A stretch of DNA of 64,000 nt. Origin: Streptomyces sindenensis (GTDB lineage: Bacteria > Actinomycetota > Actinomycetes > Streptomycetales > Streptomycetaceae). Positions 24,999 to 33,879 of the stretch are shown here, one piece after another. How positions within the stretch are numbered: the stretch's first letter is position 1; each line of letters begins with the position of its first letter. The stretch covers positions 62,001 through 126,000 of the forward strand of contig NZ_BMSG01000014.1 in the NCBI RefSeq assembly GCF_014649035.1. Direction: 5' to 3'. A model generated the notes under the pieces. The model was not told the DNA's origin. It did no database searches and saw only the letters and a list, made by a program, of their open reading frames with translations. Position numbers and translations under genes: made by a program.

Positions 24999-25827
24999 CT
25001 TTCCGCCCTCACGAGGCCCGGGCCCCCCGCGCGACCGCGCGAACCGCCCCGGAGTGGTGCCCGCGATCCGCTTGAAGTGCCGGGTGAGGTGGGACTGGTC
25101 GTGGAAGCCGACCGCACCGGCCGTCTCCCCCGGCGGCACGCCCTCCAGCAGCAGGCGGCGGGCCAGGTCGACCCGGCGGGCCGTCACGTACTGGTGGGGC
25201 GGCATCGCGTAGGCCGCGCTGAAGGCCCGTACGAGATGGGTCGGGTGCGCGTGGACCAGCCGGGCGGCCTCGGCGAGCGTGATGCCCTCCCGCAGCCGCT
25301 CGTCCAGCAGCTCGCGCAGGTCCCGGGCGACTCCCGGGCCGGGCCGGGGGTGCTCCGGGGCTTCCACGGGCCGCAGATGGCCGCGCAGCCGCTCCCCGAC
25401 GAACGCCAGGCGGCTCTCCGCCTCCAGCGCGTCCCCCGGGTCCTCCAGGGCGGTGTGCAGCCGGGCGACGCGGACGCGCAGCAGCGGGTCCGCCAGATCG
25501 GGGGTGTCGACGGCGGGTCCGATGAAGCTCGCGTCGAGGTGGCTCATGTCCAGATAGAGCACCCGTTTGCAAGCCCTCCGGGGTAGCGGCCGAACCGTTG
25601 TGCGGTACCTGTGGCGGCAGCAGGCTGACGGTGCCGTCCGGGGTGCCGTGCCGGTGGCGGTCCAGGTCGTAGCGGACGGCCCCGTCGTCGACGATCAGGA
25701 GCGTCCAGGCGTCGTGGACGTGCATGGGGTAGGCGTGCTCGGTGAAGCGGGCGTGGAAGACCTCCACGACCCCGGCGACGGACGGTCGCCAGGCCGAGAT
25801 CTCCTGCGGGCGGCTCACGCGGGTCAC
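24975..25827 (-). pseudogene. AraC-family regulator interrupted by a frameshift
   Basis: The N-terminal cupin-like sensor domain (SRPQEISAWRPSVAGVVEVF, FTEHAYPMHVHDAWTLL, LLPPQVPHNGSAATPEG) is read in one frame. The linker and AraC HTH domain (KRVLYLDMSHLDASF, ARLVHAHPTHLVRAF, GFHDQSHLTRHFKRIAG) continue in another frame. The switch falls at about 25568–25575. Restoring two bases at GGCTT-GCAAACGG would give the expected EGFRKRVLYLD, so a 2-base deletion (or sequencing error) is likely. Start is probably GTG at 25827 or 25818. Without repair it would give only the sensor half. It is divergent from the DUF2000 gene, which it probably controlled. Confidence 0.8.
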
Positions 25828-25876
25828 GCCAAGAACGTACAAGACGCTCCGGCGGGGCGGCGGCCAGTCTCGAACC

Positions 25877-26335
25877 ATGGAAACCACGACGACGGAACCC
25901 ACCGCGGCCCCCGGGAACGCTCCCGTCCGCTTCGACACGAAGATCGCGGTGCTGCTCCGCGACGACCTGGAGACCTGGCAGCGGCTGAACGTGACCGCCT
26001 TCCTGGTGAGCGGCCTGGGGACGGCGGCACCGGAGGTGATCGGCGAGTCCTACGAGGACGCCGACGCGACCGCGTACCTGCCGATGCTGCGGCAGCCGGT
26101 GCTGGTCTTCGAGGGGGCGCGGGAGACGCTGACCGCCGCGCACACGAAGGCGCTCGCCCGGTCCCTGACGGTGGCCGTGTTCACCTCGGACCTGTTCGCC
26201 ACGGGCAACGACCGGGACAACCGCGCTGCGGTGCGGGCGGTGGGGCGGGAATCGCTGGACCTGGTGGGTCTGACCGTGTACGGGCCGCGGAACGCCGTGG
26301 ACAAGGCCCTGAAGGGCGCGCGGATGCATCCGTGA
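25877..26335 (+). CDS. DUF2000 family protein
   Basis: The protein has 152 residues from ATG 25877. The sequence RFDTKIAVLLRDDLETWQRLNVTAFLVSGLG begins the DUF2000 domain, which covers almost the whole protein. The function is unknown; structures show a peptidyl-tRNA hydrolase-like fold by recall. It is transcribed divergently from the damaged AraC regulator, with about 50 bases between starts. Confidence 0.85.
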   Translation: METTTTEPTAAPGNAPVRFDTKIAVLLRDDLETWQRLNVTAFLVSGLGTAAPEVIGESYEDADATAYLPMLRQPVLVFEGARETLTAAHTKALARSLTVAVFTSDLFATGNDRDNRAAVRAVGRESLDLVGLTVYGPRNAVDKALKGARMHP

Positions 26336-26399
26336 CGTGCCGGGGGCCCCGGGCGTACCGGCGGGGCTCCACGGGGCGCATGTGCCCCTGGCATGCGCA

Positions 26400-26433
26400 A
26401 GGGCGGCCACCCCTGGTCGGGAGTGGCCGCCCT
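26400..26433. terminator. hup terminator
   Basis: AGGGCGGCCAC (26400–26410) pairs perfectly with 26423–26433 across a 12-base loop, 14 bases past the hup stop on the minus strand and 64 bases past the DUF2000 stop on the plus strand. Confidence 0.8.
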
Positions 26434-26447
26434 CGTCGCGCCTGGGG

Positions 26448-26729
26448 TTACTTGCCCTTGGCGGCTTCCTTGAGCTTCGAGCCCGCGGAGACCTTCACGC
26501 TGTAGCCGGCGGGGATGTTGATCGGGTCGCCGGTCTGCGGGTTGCGAGCGGTGCGAGCGGCACGGTGGGTGCGCTCGAAGGTCAGGAAACCGGGGATGGT
26601 GACCTTCTCGTCGCCCTTGGCGACGATCTCACCGACGGTCTCGGCGAGCGCGGCCAGCACGGCGTCGGCGTCCTTGCGAGTCACCTCGGCGCGGTCGGCC
26701 AGGGCGGCCACCAGCTCACTGCGGTTCAT
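26448..26729 (-). CDS. hup: HU-family nucleoid protein
   Basis: The protein has 93 residues, the size of the short Streptomyces HU (the other HU paralogue has a Lys-rich tail). MNRSELVAALADRAEVTRKD starts the helical dimerisation core; the DNA-binding arm is RTHRAARTARNPQTGDPINIP. ATG at 26729. The position two genes from murA matches the usual chromosome order. It should be abundant in vegetative cells. Confidence 0.96.
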   Translation of the reverse strand: MNRSELVAALADRAEVTRKDADAVLAALAETVGEIVAKGDEKVTIPGFLTFERTHRAARTARNPQTGDPINIPAGYSVKVSAGSKLKEAAKGK

Positions 26730-27105
26730 GTTGTTACTCCCGTGTTCTTCTTGCCTGTGAGGCGTGAGATCGAAGCCGATGCTGCCAGGGCCCTCTGACA
26801 GTCCCCGGACCCGGGTCTGATGTCAGACCCTCTCGCCCGATTACGCATCCTGCCCCCACCAGCGGCGGGAAAGCCAATCCGGAACCCTTCGGAGTCAATG
26901 AAAAGCGCCACGGTTTGCTCGTGGTGACGCTCCGTCGACTTGGCCGAGCGGTCCGCAGCGGATGCCGGGCCCCGCAGGGCCCACTGCCCGCCCACCCTAA
27001 AGGGGCGTTTGTGGCACCGCGACCCGCGACGCGCCGTACGGCACGGGCGGGTGCGGCCGGGGGCACTTCGCGCGTACCCCCCGAAAGGACCCCGAAACGG
27101 CCGCG
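26730..27105. other. Promoter region of hup; intergenic
   Basis: This 376-base gap upstream of hup and downstream of the malic enzyme stop has no credible gene. It contains the palindrome listed at 26813–26830 and moderately AT-rich promoter-like sequence up to about 26930. Confidence 0.5.
26813..26830. promoter_or_regulatory. 18-base palindrome upstream of hup
   Basis: GGGTCTGA-TG-TCAGACCC is a perfect 8-bp inverted repeat with a 2-base centre, 84–101 bases before the hup start. The compact symmetry suggests a dimeric regulator binding site; the regulator is unknown. Confidence 0.5.
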
Positions 27106-28542
27106 TCAGACGGCCGGGGAGGGGGCCCCCGCGGTGACGCCGGCGGCCTTCGCGGCGGCCCGTACGGCTCCGGCGACCGCGCCCGCGACCTTGTCGTTGA
27201 AGACCGAGGGGATGATGTAGTTCGCGTTGACCTCGTCCTCGGCGACCACGTCGGCGAGGGCGCCGGCGGCGGCGAGCATCATCTCCGTGTTGACGGTGCG
27301 GGACTGAGCGTCCAGCAGACCGCGGAAGACACCCGGGAAGACCAGCACGTTGTTGATCTGGTTGGGGAAGTCCGAGCGGCCGGTGGCGACGACCGCGGCC
27401 GTCTGACGGGCGATCGCGGGGTCGACCTCGGGGTCCGGGTTCGCGAGCGCGAACACGATCGCGTCGTCCGCCATCGCGGCGACGTCGTCGCCGTTGAGCA
27501 CGTTCGGGGCGGAGACGCCGATGAAGACGTCGGCGCCGGCGACGGCCTGCTTGAGGGTGCCGGTGACGCCCTCGGGGTTGGTGTTGTCGGCGATCCAGCG
27601 CAGCGGCGAGTCGGGGTCGGCGGCGACCAGGTCCTCGCGTCCGGCGTGCACGACGCCGTGGATGTCGGCGACCACCGCGTGCTTGACGCCCGCGGCGATG
27701 AGCAGCTTGAGGATGGCCGTACCGGCCGCGCCCGCGCCGGACATGACGACCCTGACGTCGCCGATGTTCTTGCCCACCACGCGCAGGGCGTTGGTGAGGG
27801 CGGCGAGCACGACGATCGCGGTGCCGTGCTGGTCGTCGTGGAAGACGGGGATGTCGAGGGCCTCGCGCAGCCGGGCCTCGATCTCGAAGCAGCGGGGGGC
27901 GGAGATGTCCTCCAGGTTGATGCCCGCGAAGCCGGGGGCGATGGCCTTGACGATCTCGACGATGGCGTCGGTGTCCTGGGTGTCCAGGCAGATCGGCCAG
28001 GCGTCGATGCCGGCGAAGCGCTTGAAGAGGGCCGCCTTGCCCTCCATGACGGGCAGCGCGGCCTTCGGGCCGATGTTGCCGAGGCCGAGCACGGCGGAGC
28101 CGTCCGTCACAACTGCGACGGAGTTGCGCTTGATGGTGAGGCGGCGCGCGTCCTCGGGGTTCTCGGCGATGGCCATGCAGACCCGGGCGACACCGGGGGT
28201 GTAGATCATCGAGAGGTCGTCACGGTTGCGGATGGGGTGCTTGGACGCCATCTCGATCTTGCCGCCGAGGTGCATGAGGAACGTACGGTCGGAGACCTTG
28301 CCCAGCACGACGCCCTCGATGTCGCGCAGACCTTCGACGATCTCGTCCGCGTGCGAGGTGGAGGAGGCGGCGATGGTGACGTCGATCCGCAGCTTCTCGT
28401 GGCCGGACGCGGTCACGTCGAGGCCGGTGACCGAGCCCCCGGAGGACTCGACGGCCGTGGTGAGCTGGGAGACCGCGGTGCCGCTCGCGGGCACCTCCAG
28501 CCTGACCGTCATCGAGTACGAGACGCTGGGCGCCGTTGCCAT
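27106..28542 (-). CDS. NAD(P)-dependent malic enzyme with N-terminal ACT domain
   Basis: The protein has 478 residues from ATG 28542, preceded by GAAGGA. An N-terminal ACT domain (about 6–85, SYSMTVRLEVPASGTAVSQL) precedes the malic N-domain with the catalytic Tyr in MIYTPGVARVC, Lys in LPVMEGKAALFK and metal-binding FHDDQHGTA. The NAD-binding Rossmann motif SGAGAAGTAIL follows. It oxidatively decarboxylates malate to pyruvate; the ACT domain suggests allosteric control by a small ligand. The frame continues upstream into unrelated sequence, not used. Confidence 0.92.
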   Translation of the reverse strand: MATAPSVSYSMTVRLEVPASGTAVSQLTTAVESSGGSVTGLDVTASGHEKLRIDVTIAASSTSHADEIVEGLRDIEGVVLGKVSDRTFLMHLGGKIEMASKHPIRNRDDLSMIYTPGVARVCMAIAENPEDARRLTIKRNSVAVVTDGSAVLGLGNIGPKAALPVMEGKAALFKRFAGIDAWPICLDTQDTDAIVEIVKAIAPGFAGINLEDISAPRCFEIEARLREALDIPVFHDDQHGTAIVVLAALTNALRVVGKNIGDVRVVMSGAGAAGTAILKLLIAAGVKHAVVADIHGVVHAGREDLVAADPDSPLRWIADNTNPEGVTGTLKQAVAGADVFIGVSAPNVLNGDDVAAMADDAIVFALANPDPEVDPAIARQTAAVVATGRSDFPNQINNVLVFPGVFRGLLDAQSRTVNTEMMLAAAGALADVVAEDEVNANYIIPSVFNDKVAGAVAGAVRAAAKAAGVTAGAPSPAV

Positions 28543-28955
28543 GGCCGAGTCCTTCGCTTTCCTTAGCTTCATTGCCGCACATCCGGAGGGTGGGTTCCAG
28601 ATGTGCCTTCCGATCGTCGCACCTACCGACTGGTAGCCGGTAATGACTGCCGTCTTTCGGAAAGTAGTTTCCACCATACGAGAGATCACCCGTTCGGCGG
28701 AACCCCCAACGGGCCGGAAAGCGCCGACGGACCGCCCACAACGACAACAGACCCGCGCCACCGGAAGGTGGCGCGGGTCTGTCTTTTCCGTTGAGATGGC
28801 ACCGACCCGCCATGCTCGCCTCGCGGCAAGTGGTCGCTCGAAGCGACGAAGGTTGGGCCCGGGGGCTTGGATCGAGCCGGTGCCAGTACCAAGGTAACAA
28901 AGACCCCGGAAAAGTGATTCCCGTGCGCCGGGTTGACTCTCGAAACCCTTCCGTG
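28543..28955. other. Intergenic region: malic enzyme promoter and HelD terminator
   Basis: The gap of 413 bases contains the malic enzyme leader, including a 7-bp inverted repeat GCACATC/GATGTGC (28577–28602 region), a likely promoter near 28640–28700, the strong terminator at 28747–28782 and an unexplained stretch of about 170 bases after HelD. No gene seen. Confidence 0.5.
28747..28782. terminator. Perfect 16-bp terminator with GGAA loop
   Basis: ACAGACCCGCGCCACC pairs without mismatch with 28767–28782 across a GGAA tetraloop, and on the plus strand is followed by CTTTTCC. It is placed to stop HelD-gene transcription before the malic enzyme promoter. Confidence 0.85.
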
Positions 28956-31328
28956 TCAGTCCCTGAGCAGGTCCGGCACCCCGTCCTCGTCCGGCATGTC
29001 CCGCTCCCCCGAGACCACCGTGAGCTGCTGCGTCGCCCGGGTCAGCGCCACGTACAGCACGCGCAGCCCGGCCGGGGACTCGTCCGCGATCTCCGCCGGC
29101 GAGACGACCACCGTGGCGTCGTACTCCAGCCCCTTGGCCTCCAGGCTGCCCAGCGCCACCACCCGCTCCCCCAGCTCCGCCAGCCACTCGCGGGCCTGGG
29201 CGCGCCGGTTCATCGCGACGACCACGCCGACCGTGCCGTCCACCTGCTCCAGCAGCCGGGCGGCCTCCTCGCGGACCGTGGCGGCCAGGCCCGCCTCGCG
29301 GACCGGCTCGAAGCGCGGCACCACCCCGGTCGAGCGGACCGCCGCCGGGGACTCCATGCCGGGCATCGCCAGCGCCAGCACCTTGGCGGCCAGCTCCGCG
29401 ATCTCCGCCGGGTTGCGGTAGTTGACGGTGAGGGTGAAGCGGCGGCGCGGCCGGGAACCGAGCGCCTCGTCCCGGGCCGCGGCCGCCTCGTCCGGGTCGG
29501 ACCAGGAGGACTGGGCCGGGTCGCCGACGATCGTCCAGGTGGCGTGCCGGCCACGGCGGCCGACCATGCGCCACTGCATCGGAGTGAGGTCCTGCGCCTC
29601 GTCGACGATGACGTGCGCGTACTCCGTGCGCTCCGCCGCGAGCCGCTCGGCCCGCTCCCACTGGGTCTCCTCGCGCTGCGGCATCAGCTCCTCCAGCCCG
29701 GTGAGCTGATCCAGCGGATCGGCCTCGCGCTTGCGCTTGGGCCGGGCGGGGGTGCCCAGCAGCGCCTGGAGTTCGTCCAGGAGCGCCACGTCGTGGACGG
29801 AGAGCGGACCGCCGCCGTCCGCGTCCAGGCGCTTGAGTGAGCGGGCCAGGCGGCGCACCTCGCCCTGGTTGAGGATGCGCCGGGACCAGCGGGCGAGCCG
29901 CCGCTCGTCGGCCATCGCGGCGAGCACCCGGCGGGGCGTCAGCTCGGGCCACCAGGCGTCGAGGAACTCCAGGAACGGGGTCTCGGTCGAGACGTCCTCG
30001 TCGAACGAGGAGCGCAGCTCCGCGATCAGTTCCGGGTCGGTGTAGCGGCCGCGCCCGGAGGACTTGTTCCACAGGGCGTCCAGCAGCAGCTTGCGGGCGC
30101 GCGGGCGCAGCAGGTTGACCGGTGTGGTGCCGCCCAGGACGTTGTGCCGGATGCGCTTGAGTTCGTCCGCCTCCAGCTCGATCCGGGCCCCGAAGGCGAC
30201 GACGCGCAGCCGGGTGGGGGTGGCCGGGGCGGCCGCCTGCGCGGGCTCCTCCCCGAAGGCGAGCTGGCCGCTCCCGTTCACCGGCGGCGAGATCTCCAGG
30301 GCGCCCCGGGCCGCCTTGCGCAGCACGGGGAGCATCCGGGAGGAGCCCTTGACCCGGGCGACGGCGGGTTCGTCGTACGCGGTGGCGCCTTCCGGGCCGG
30401 CCGCGTCGTCGGAGAGCGAGCCGATCGCGCGGATCGCGACCTGGCCCTCCTCGCCGAGCGAGGGCAGCACCCCTTCGGTGTACGCGACGAGGAGCGGGGT
30501 GGGCGAGACGATCAGGATGCCGCCCGCGTACCGCCGCCGGTCCTGGTAGAGCAGGTAGGCCGCCCGGTGCAGGGCGACGGCGGTCTTGCCGGTGCCGGGG
30601 CCGCCGGTGACCTCGGTGACGGAGGCGGCGGGGGCCCGGATGACCAGGTCCTGTTCGGCCTGGATGGAGGAGACGATGTCCCGCATGGTGTGGCTGCGGG
30701 CCTGGCCGAGCGCCGCCATCAGCGCGCCGTCCCCGATGACCGGAAGCTTCTCGCCGCCGAGGAACGCCGTCAGCTCCGGGCGCATCAGATCGTCCTCGAC
30801 CCCGAGGACCTTGCGGCCCTTGGAGCGGATGACCCGGCGGCGAACCACCCGGCCCGGATCCTTCGGGGTGGAGCGGTAGAACGGGGCGGCGGCCGGGGCG
30901 CGCCAGTCGATCACCAGCGGCGCGTAGTCGGAGTCCAGGACCCCGATCCGGCCGATGTGGAGCGTCTCCGCGATATCGGCGGTGCCGTCGTCGCGCACGG
31001 AGTCCTCGGCCGGCTCCACGGAGGTGTACGCGCCGTCCGGGCCGCGCTCCCCGTCCTTGCCGAGCAGCAGATCGATCCGCCCGAAGAGGAAGTCCTCGAA
31101 CTCGCTGTTCAGCCGGTTGAGGTGGATCCCTGCCCGGAACACCTGGGCGTCCCGCTCCGCGAGCGCGCCGGGGGTACCGACCTGGCCGCGCTTGACGGCG
31201 TCGTTCATGAGGAATTCCGCCTCGTGGATCTTCTCTTCGAGGCGGTGATAAACACGGTCGAGATGCTCTTGCTCGACACCGATTTCCCGGTCCCGCAGCG
31301 ATTCGACAGCGGCATCCTGCGCGGCCAC
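28956..31328 (-). CDS. HelD-like UvrD/Rep-family ATPase
   Basis: The protein has 790 residues. The N-terminus is a charged helical arm (REIGVEQEHLDRVYHRLEEKI and following), as in HelD's RNA-polymerase secondary-channel arm. Walker A is GGPGTGKT at 242–249, followed by AVALHRAAYLLYQ, a HelD hallmark. Motif II is VIVDEAQDLTPMQ (about 590), and the UvrD-type motif VI YVALTRATQQL lies near the end. HelD recycles stalled or inhibited RNA polymerase; actinobacterial relatives (HelR) protect from rifamycins. No rifamycin-associated element was seen upstream, so a housekeeping role is more likely. The start has AAGGGGG eight bases before it. Confidence 0.85.
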   Translation of the reverse strand: MAAQDAAVESLRDREIGVEQEHLDRVYHRLEEKIHEAEFLMNDAVKRGQVGTPGALAERDAQVFRAGIHLNRLNSEFEDFLFGRIDLLLGKDGERGPDGAYTSVEPAEDSVRDDGTADIAETLHIGRIGVLDSDYAPLVIDWRAPAAAPFYRSTPKDPGRVVRRRVIRSKGRKVLGVEDDLMRPELTAFLGGEKLPVIGDGALMAALGQARSHTMRDIVSSIQAEQDLVIRAPAASVTEVTGGPGTGKTAVALHRAAYLLYQDRRRYAGGILIVSPTPLLVAYTEGVLPSLGEEGQVAIRAIGSLSDDAAGPEGATAYDEPAVARVKGSSRMLPVLRKAARGALEISPPVNGSGQLAFGEEPAQAAAPATPTRLRVVAFGARIELEADELKRIRHNVLGGTTPVNLLRPRARKLLLDALWNKSSGRGRYTDPELIAELRSSFDEDVSTETPFLEFLDAWWPELTPRRVLAAMADERRLARWSRRILNQGEVRRLARSLKRLDADGGGPLSVHDVALLDELQALLGTPARPKRKREADPLDQLTGLEELMPQREETQWERAERLAAERTEYAHVIVDEAQDLTPMQWRMVGRRGRHATWTIVGDPAQSSWSDPDEAAAARDEALGSRPRRRFTLTVNYRNPAEIAELAAKVLALAMPGMESPAAVRSTGVVPRFEPVREAGLAATVREEAARLLEQVDGTVGVVVAMNRRAQAREWLAELGERVVALGSLEAKGLEYDATVVVSPAEIADESPAGLRVLYVALTRATQQLTVVSGERDMPDEDGVPDLLRD

Positions 31329-31392
31329 CGAGGCCCCCTTCTTAACGGCACTGGGCAGCCGTCAACCCTATAGCGAAGGGGGCCCGGGCGCA

Positions 31393-31408
31393 CCTGCCGA
31401 CCGGCAGG
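31393..31408. promoter_or_regulatory. Palindrome CCTGCCG-AC-CGGCAGG
   Basis: A 7-bp perfect inverted repeat with a 2-base centre lies between the anti-sigma stop (31430) and the HelD start (31328). It could terminate the sigma operon or regulate helD; nothing further distinguishes these. Confidence 0.35.
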
Positions 31409-31429
31409 CGGTCGCGCGTCGCGCCCTGG

Positions 31430-32413
31430 TCAGGCCCCGATCTCCACCAGCCGCTCCCCGTCGAAGGTCCGCACCTCGAAGCGGGCGATGTCCTCGCGGT
31501 CCATCGCCGCCCCGCCGTGCACGTACAGCGGGGCCTTGGCCGTCGGGTTCGTCGCGCCCTCGATGCCGTACCCCCACCGCGGGACGGACCAGGAGGTGAC
31601 GACCTCCTCCTCACCGGTCCTGGAGACGGCTACCAGCGTGCACTTCTGCGGTCCCTTGACGTTCTTCAGCTCCAGGACCGTGTGCGTGCCCCAGGCCTTC
31701 TCCTCCATGCCGACGGTCGCGCCGACCCGGGTGGTGGGGTCGGTCGCCGAGACCTTCTCCGTCATGTGCTCGAAGAAGGCGTCCTCGGCCGGGCTGGTGG
31801 GGTGCGGCTCGCCCACGGCCACCGGTCCGCCGCCGCGCTCGTCACCCGCCGTGACCGCGAAGGCGGCGACCGGACCGCCGACGATGAGGGCCGCGGCCGC
31901 GGCGACCCAGTACCGGCTGCGCCGGGTGCGGCGGTGGCGCCTTCGCGCGACCTCGTCCATCAGTCCGCCCAGCAGCCGGGGCGCGGGCTTCTCGGGCACA
32001 TGCGGTACGGGGCGGGCGCCGGGCACGGCGGACGGGGCCTCGGAGAGCATCGCGAGCATCGGCTCCATCCCCGCGAACTCGTCGAGATGCGCGGCGCACC
32101 GGGCGCAGCCCGCGAGATGGGCCTCGAACTCGCCGGCCTGGGCGTCGTCGAGGATGCCGAGGACGTACGCGGCGGCCGCGTCGTGCTCGGACCCTTCGGA
32201 GCCGGCGGGCTCCGGACCGCGGCCGGGACCGGCGCCGAAGCGTCCGGGCGGGCGGGAGGAACCCGGCGGGCCGGACGGGCCGGGGACGCCGGTGAGGTGC
32301 GCGGGCCCCGAGGGGTGTGCGGGGCCCGCCGCATACGGGGGACTTGAGGGACCGGACGGCGTGCGGTGGCCGGGAGGCCGGGGCCCGAACGGCTGCCACT
32401 GCTGGTCGCTCAT
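31430..32413 (-). CDS. Zinc-associated anti-sigma factor (partner of SigU)
   Basis: The protein has 327 residues from ATG 32413, overlapping the sigma gene stop (ATGA). A Pro/Gly-rich segment (about 1–80) is followed by an anti-sigma domain with the ZAS motif H-x3-C-x2-C in AHLAGCARCAAHLDEF. One membrane helix (YWVAAAAALIVGGPVAAFAV, about 190–210) and a 115-residue extracytoplasmic sensor with a single Cys complete it. It should sequester the sigma factor at the membrane until an envelope signal. The long proline-rich N-terminus before the ZAS domain is unusual. Confidence 0.85.
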   Translation of the reverse strand: MSDQQWQPFGPRPPGHRTPSGPSSPPYAAGPAHPSGPAHLTGVPGPSGPPGSSRPPGRFGAGPGRGPEPAGSEGSEHDAAAAYVLGILDDAQAGEFEAHLAGCARCAAHLDEFAGMEPMLAMLSEAPSAVPGARPVPHVPEKPAPRLLGGLMDEVARRRHRRTRRSRYWVAAAAALIVGGPVAAFAVTAGDERGGGPVAVGEPHPTSPAEDAFFEHMTEKVSATDPTTRVGATVGMEEKAWGTHTVLELKNVKGPQKCTLVAVSRTGEEEVVTSWSVPRWGYGIEGATNPTAKAPLYVHGGAAMDREDIARFEVRTFDGERLVEIGA

Positions 32414-32997
32414 GCCGTGATCCCCCTCTCTTCGAGTGCGAGCTTCATCGAGCGCAGTGCGTAGAACACCCGGGACCGCACGGTCCCGCTGGGGACACCG
32501 AGCACGTCGGCGGCCTCGTTGACCGTACGCCCCTTGAAGTAGGTCTCGACCAATGCTTCCCGGTGCGCGGGGGTCAAATCTTCGAGCGCGTCCGAGAGCG
32601 TCATCAGCCACAGCGCCTTGTCGATCTCGTCCTCCGCGGGAATGACCTCCAGCGGCGACGGATCGACCTCGCGCGGCCGGGCCTGCCGGCTGCGGTGGTT
32701 GTCGATGACGATGCGCCGGGCGACCGTCACCAGCCAGGGTCGGACGGAGCCGGTGGCCCGGTTGAGCCGGCCGGCGTTCTTCCAGGCACGGATGAGCGTC
32801 TCCTGCACCACGTCCTCGGCCCGCTGGCGGTCGCCCGCGACGAGTCGGAGGACGTACGCGAGCAGCGGCCCGGCGTGTTCGCGGTACAGCGCCCGCATCA
32901 GTTCCTCGTCCGGTATCCCGGAGGGGGACGAGGGCGGCTCACTGCGATGTCGAGCCCTGGGCGGACGGTCATCGGCCACGGCCGCATCCTTGCGCAC
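32410..32997 (-). CDS. sigU: ECF RNA polymerase sigma factor, SigU-like
   Basis: The protein has 195 residues. Region 2 (about 35–100) carries DVVQETLIRAWKNAG and the DNA-melting RPWLVTVARRIVIDN; region 4 (about 135–185) has LTPAHREALVETYFKGRTVN and the HTH VLGVPSGTVRSRVFYALR. GTG start at 32997 follows GGGAGG five bases upstream. By gene order next to helD, malic enzyme, hup and murA it corresponds to S. coelicolor SigU, linked there to envelope and secretion stress. Paired with the membrane anti-sigma factor through a 4-base overlap. Confidence 0.85.
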   Translation of the reverse strand: MRKDAAVADDRPPRARHRSEPPSSPSGIPDEELMRALYREHAGPLLAYVLRLVAGDRQRAEDVVQETLIRAWKNAGRLNRATGSVRPWLVTVARRIVIDNHRSRQARPREVDPSPLEVIPAEDEIDKALWLMTLSDALEDLTPAHREALVETYFKGRTVNEAADVLGVPSGTVRSRVFYALRSMKLALEERGITA

Positions 32998-33063
32998 CCG
33001 AACCTCCCGGTCGAGACCTCTGAAACGAGCTCCTGGACCATCGATACGGGAGGGTGCGCCGGT

Positions 33064-33762
33064 TCATTCAACGCCGGGCGGAATTTCTTTCTCCGGGCCG
33101 GGCGGGCCGGGTTCACCCGGGCCGTACGCGCCGGGTGCCGCCGGGCCGGACGCACCGGTCGTCCCGGAGATGCGGCGCCGGTGCCGGGCGACCCGTTCAC
33201 GGTTGCCGCAGACCTCGCCGGAGCACCAGCGCCGCCGGCCGCCGCGCGAGGTGTCCAGGTAGAGCCGGTGGCAGGCCTCCCCCTGGCAACGGCGCAGGGC
33301 GGCCCGCGCGACGGGGTCGGTGAGCAGGTCCACCGCGTCCCGGGCGACGACGGCGAGGAGACCCGCGCAGTCGGGCGCTCCGCTCAGGACGCGTACGAGG
33401 CCGCCGTCCGCGCCGCGCACCGCCCGGGGGCCCGGAGGCGCTGCGGAAGCAAGGGAATTGACCCGCTCCAGCGCACCGTCGGCCGGGGGGCCGTCGAGCT
33501 GAGCCGCCATCAACCGCAAGACATCGGAGCGCAGTTCGTGGAATCGAGCCACCCAGGCCTCGTCCAGCGCCGCCAGCGCGGTGCCCGGCGGGACAAGCCG
33601 GGCGTCGGTGAGCCACCGGGCCAAGTGGCCCGGAGAGACGAGCTGTTCGCAGGTGCCGGGGACTCCGCCCGCCCGTTCCGTGGCCACGAGGTCGAGGCAG
33701 ATCCGGCCCGCGTCGAACCGCCACATCCGCGCACCCCTGCCCGCTGCCATGATCCCGCTCAC
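33064..33762 (-). CDS. CGNR zinc-finger / ABATE domain protein
   Basis: The protein has 232 residues. The ABATE-type N-terminal domain (about 13–160) begins RFDAGRICLDLVATERAGG. The C-terminal CGNR zinc finger is CHRLYLDTSRGGRRRWCSGEVCGNRERVARH (written as positions about 165–196; key residues Cys-x2-…-WC-x4-CGNR). Such proteins are putative transcription regulators. The last 30 residues are Gly/Pro-rich. It neighbours sigU but is separated by 66 bases and may have its own promoter. Confidence 0.88.
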   Translation of the reverse strand: MSGIMAAGRGARMWRFDAGRICLDLVATERAGGVPGTCEQLVSPGHLARWLTDARLVPPGTALAALDEAWVARFHELRSDVLRLMAAQLDGPPADGALERVNSLASAAPPGPRAVRGADGGLVRVLSGAPDCAGLLAVVARDAVDLLTDPVARAALRRCQGEACHRLYLDTSRGGRRRWCSGEVCGNRERVARHRRRISGTTGASGPAAPGAYGPGEPGPPGPEKEIPPGVE

Positions 33763-33879
33763 CGCCCTGGGTCACCCGGTGGAACGCCCCTCCCCAGAGT
33801 GCTCCTGTCGGAGCCCGGCCGGAACCCCCGCCGCCGCCCCCGTACCGTGATGACCGTGGGACACGAGGGGGAGATTCGC

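Noticed and set aside
26930..26985. tRNA-like word TTGGCCGAGCGGTCCG upstream of hup
   Set aside because: No acceptor or anticodon stem can be folded around it.
28783..28955. Possible riboswitch downstream of the HelD-like gene
   Set aside because: No match to conserved cores of c-di-AMP, cobalamin or other known classes could be identified, and it lies after, not before, the nearest same-strand gene.
31329..31429. Rifamycin-associated element upstream of the HelD-like gene
   Set aside because: Only the CCTGCCG palindrome is present; it does not resemble the published element.
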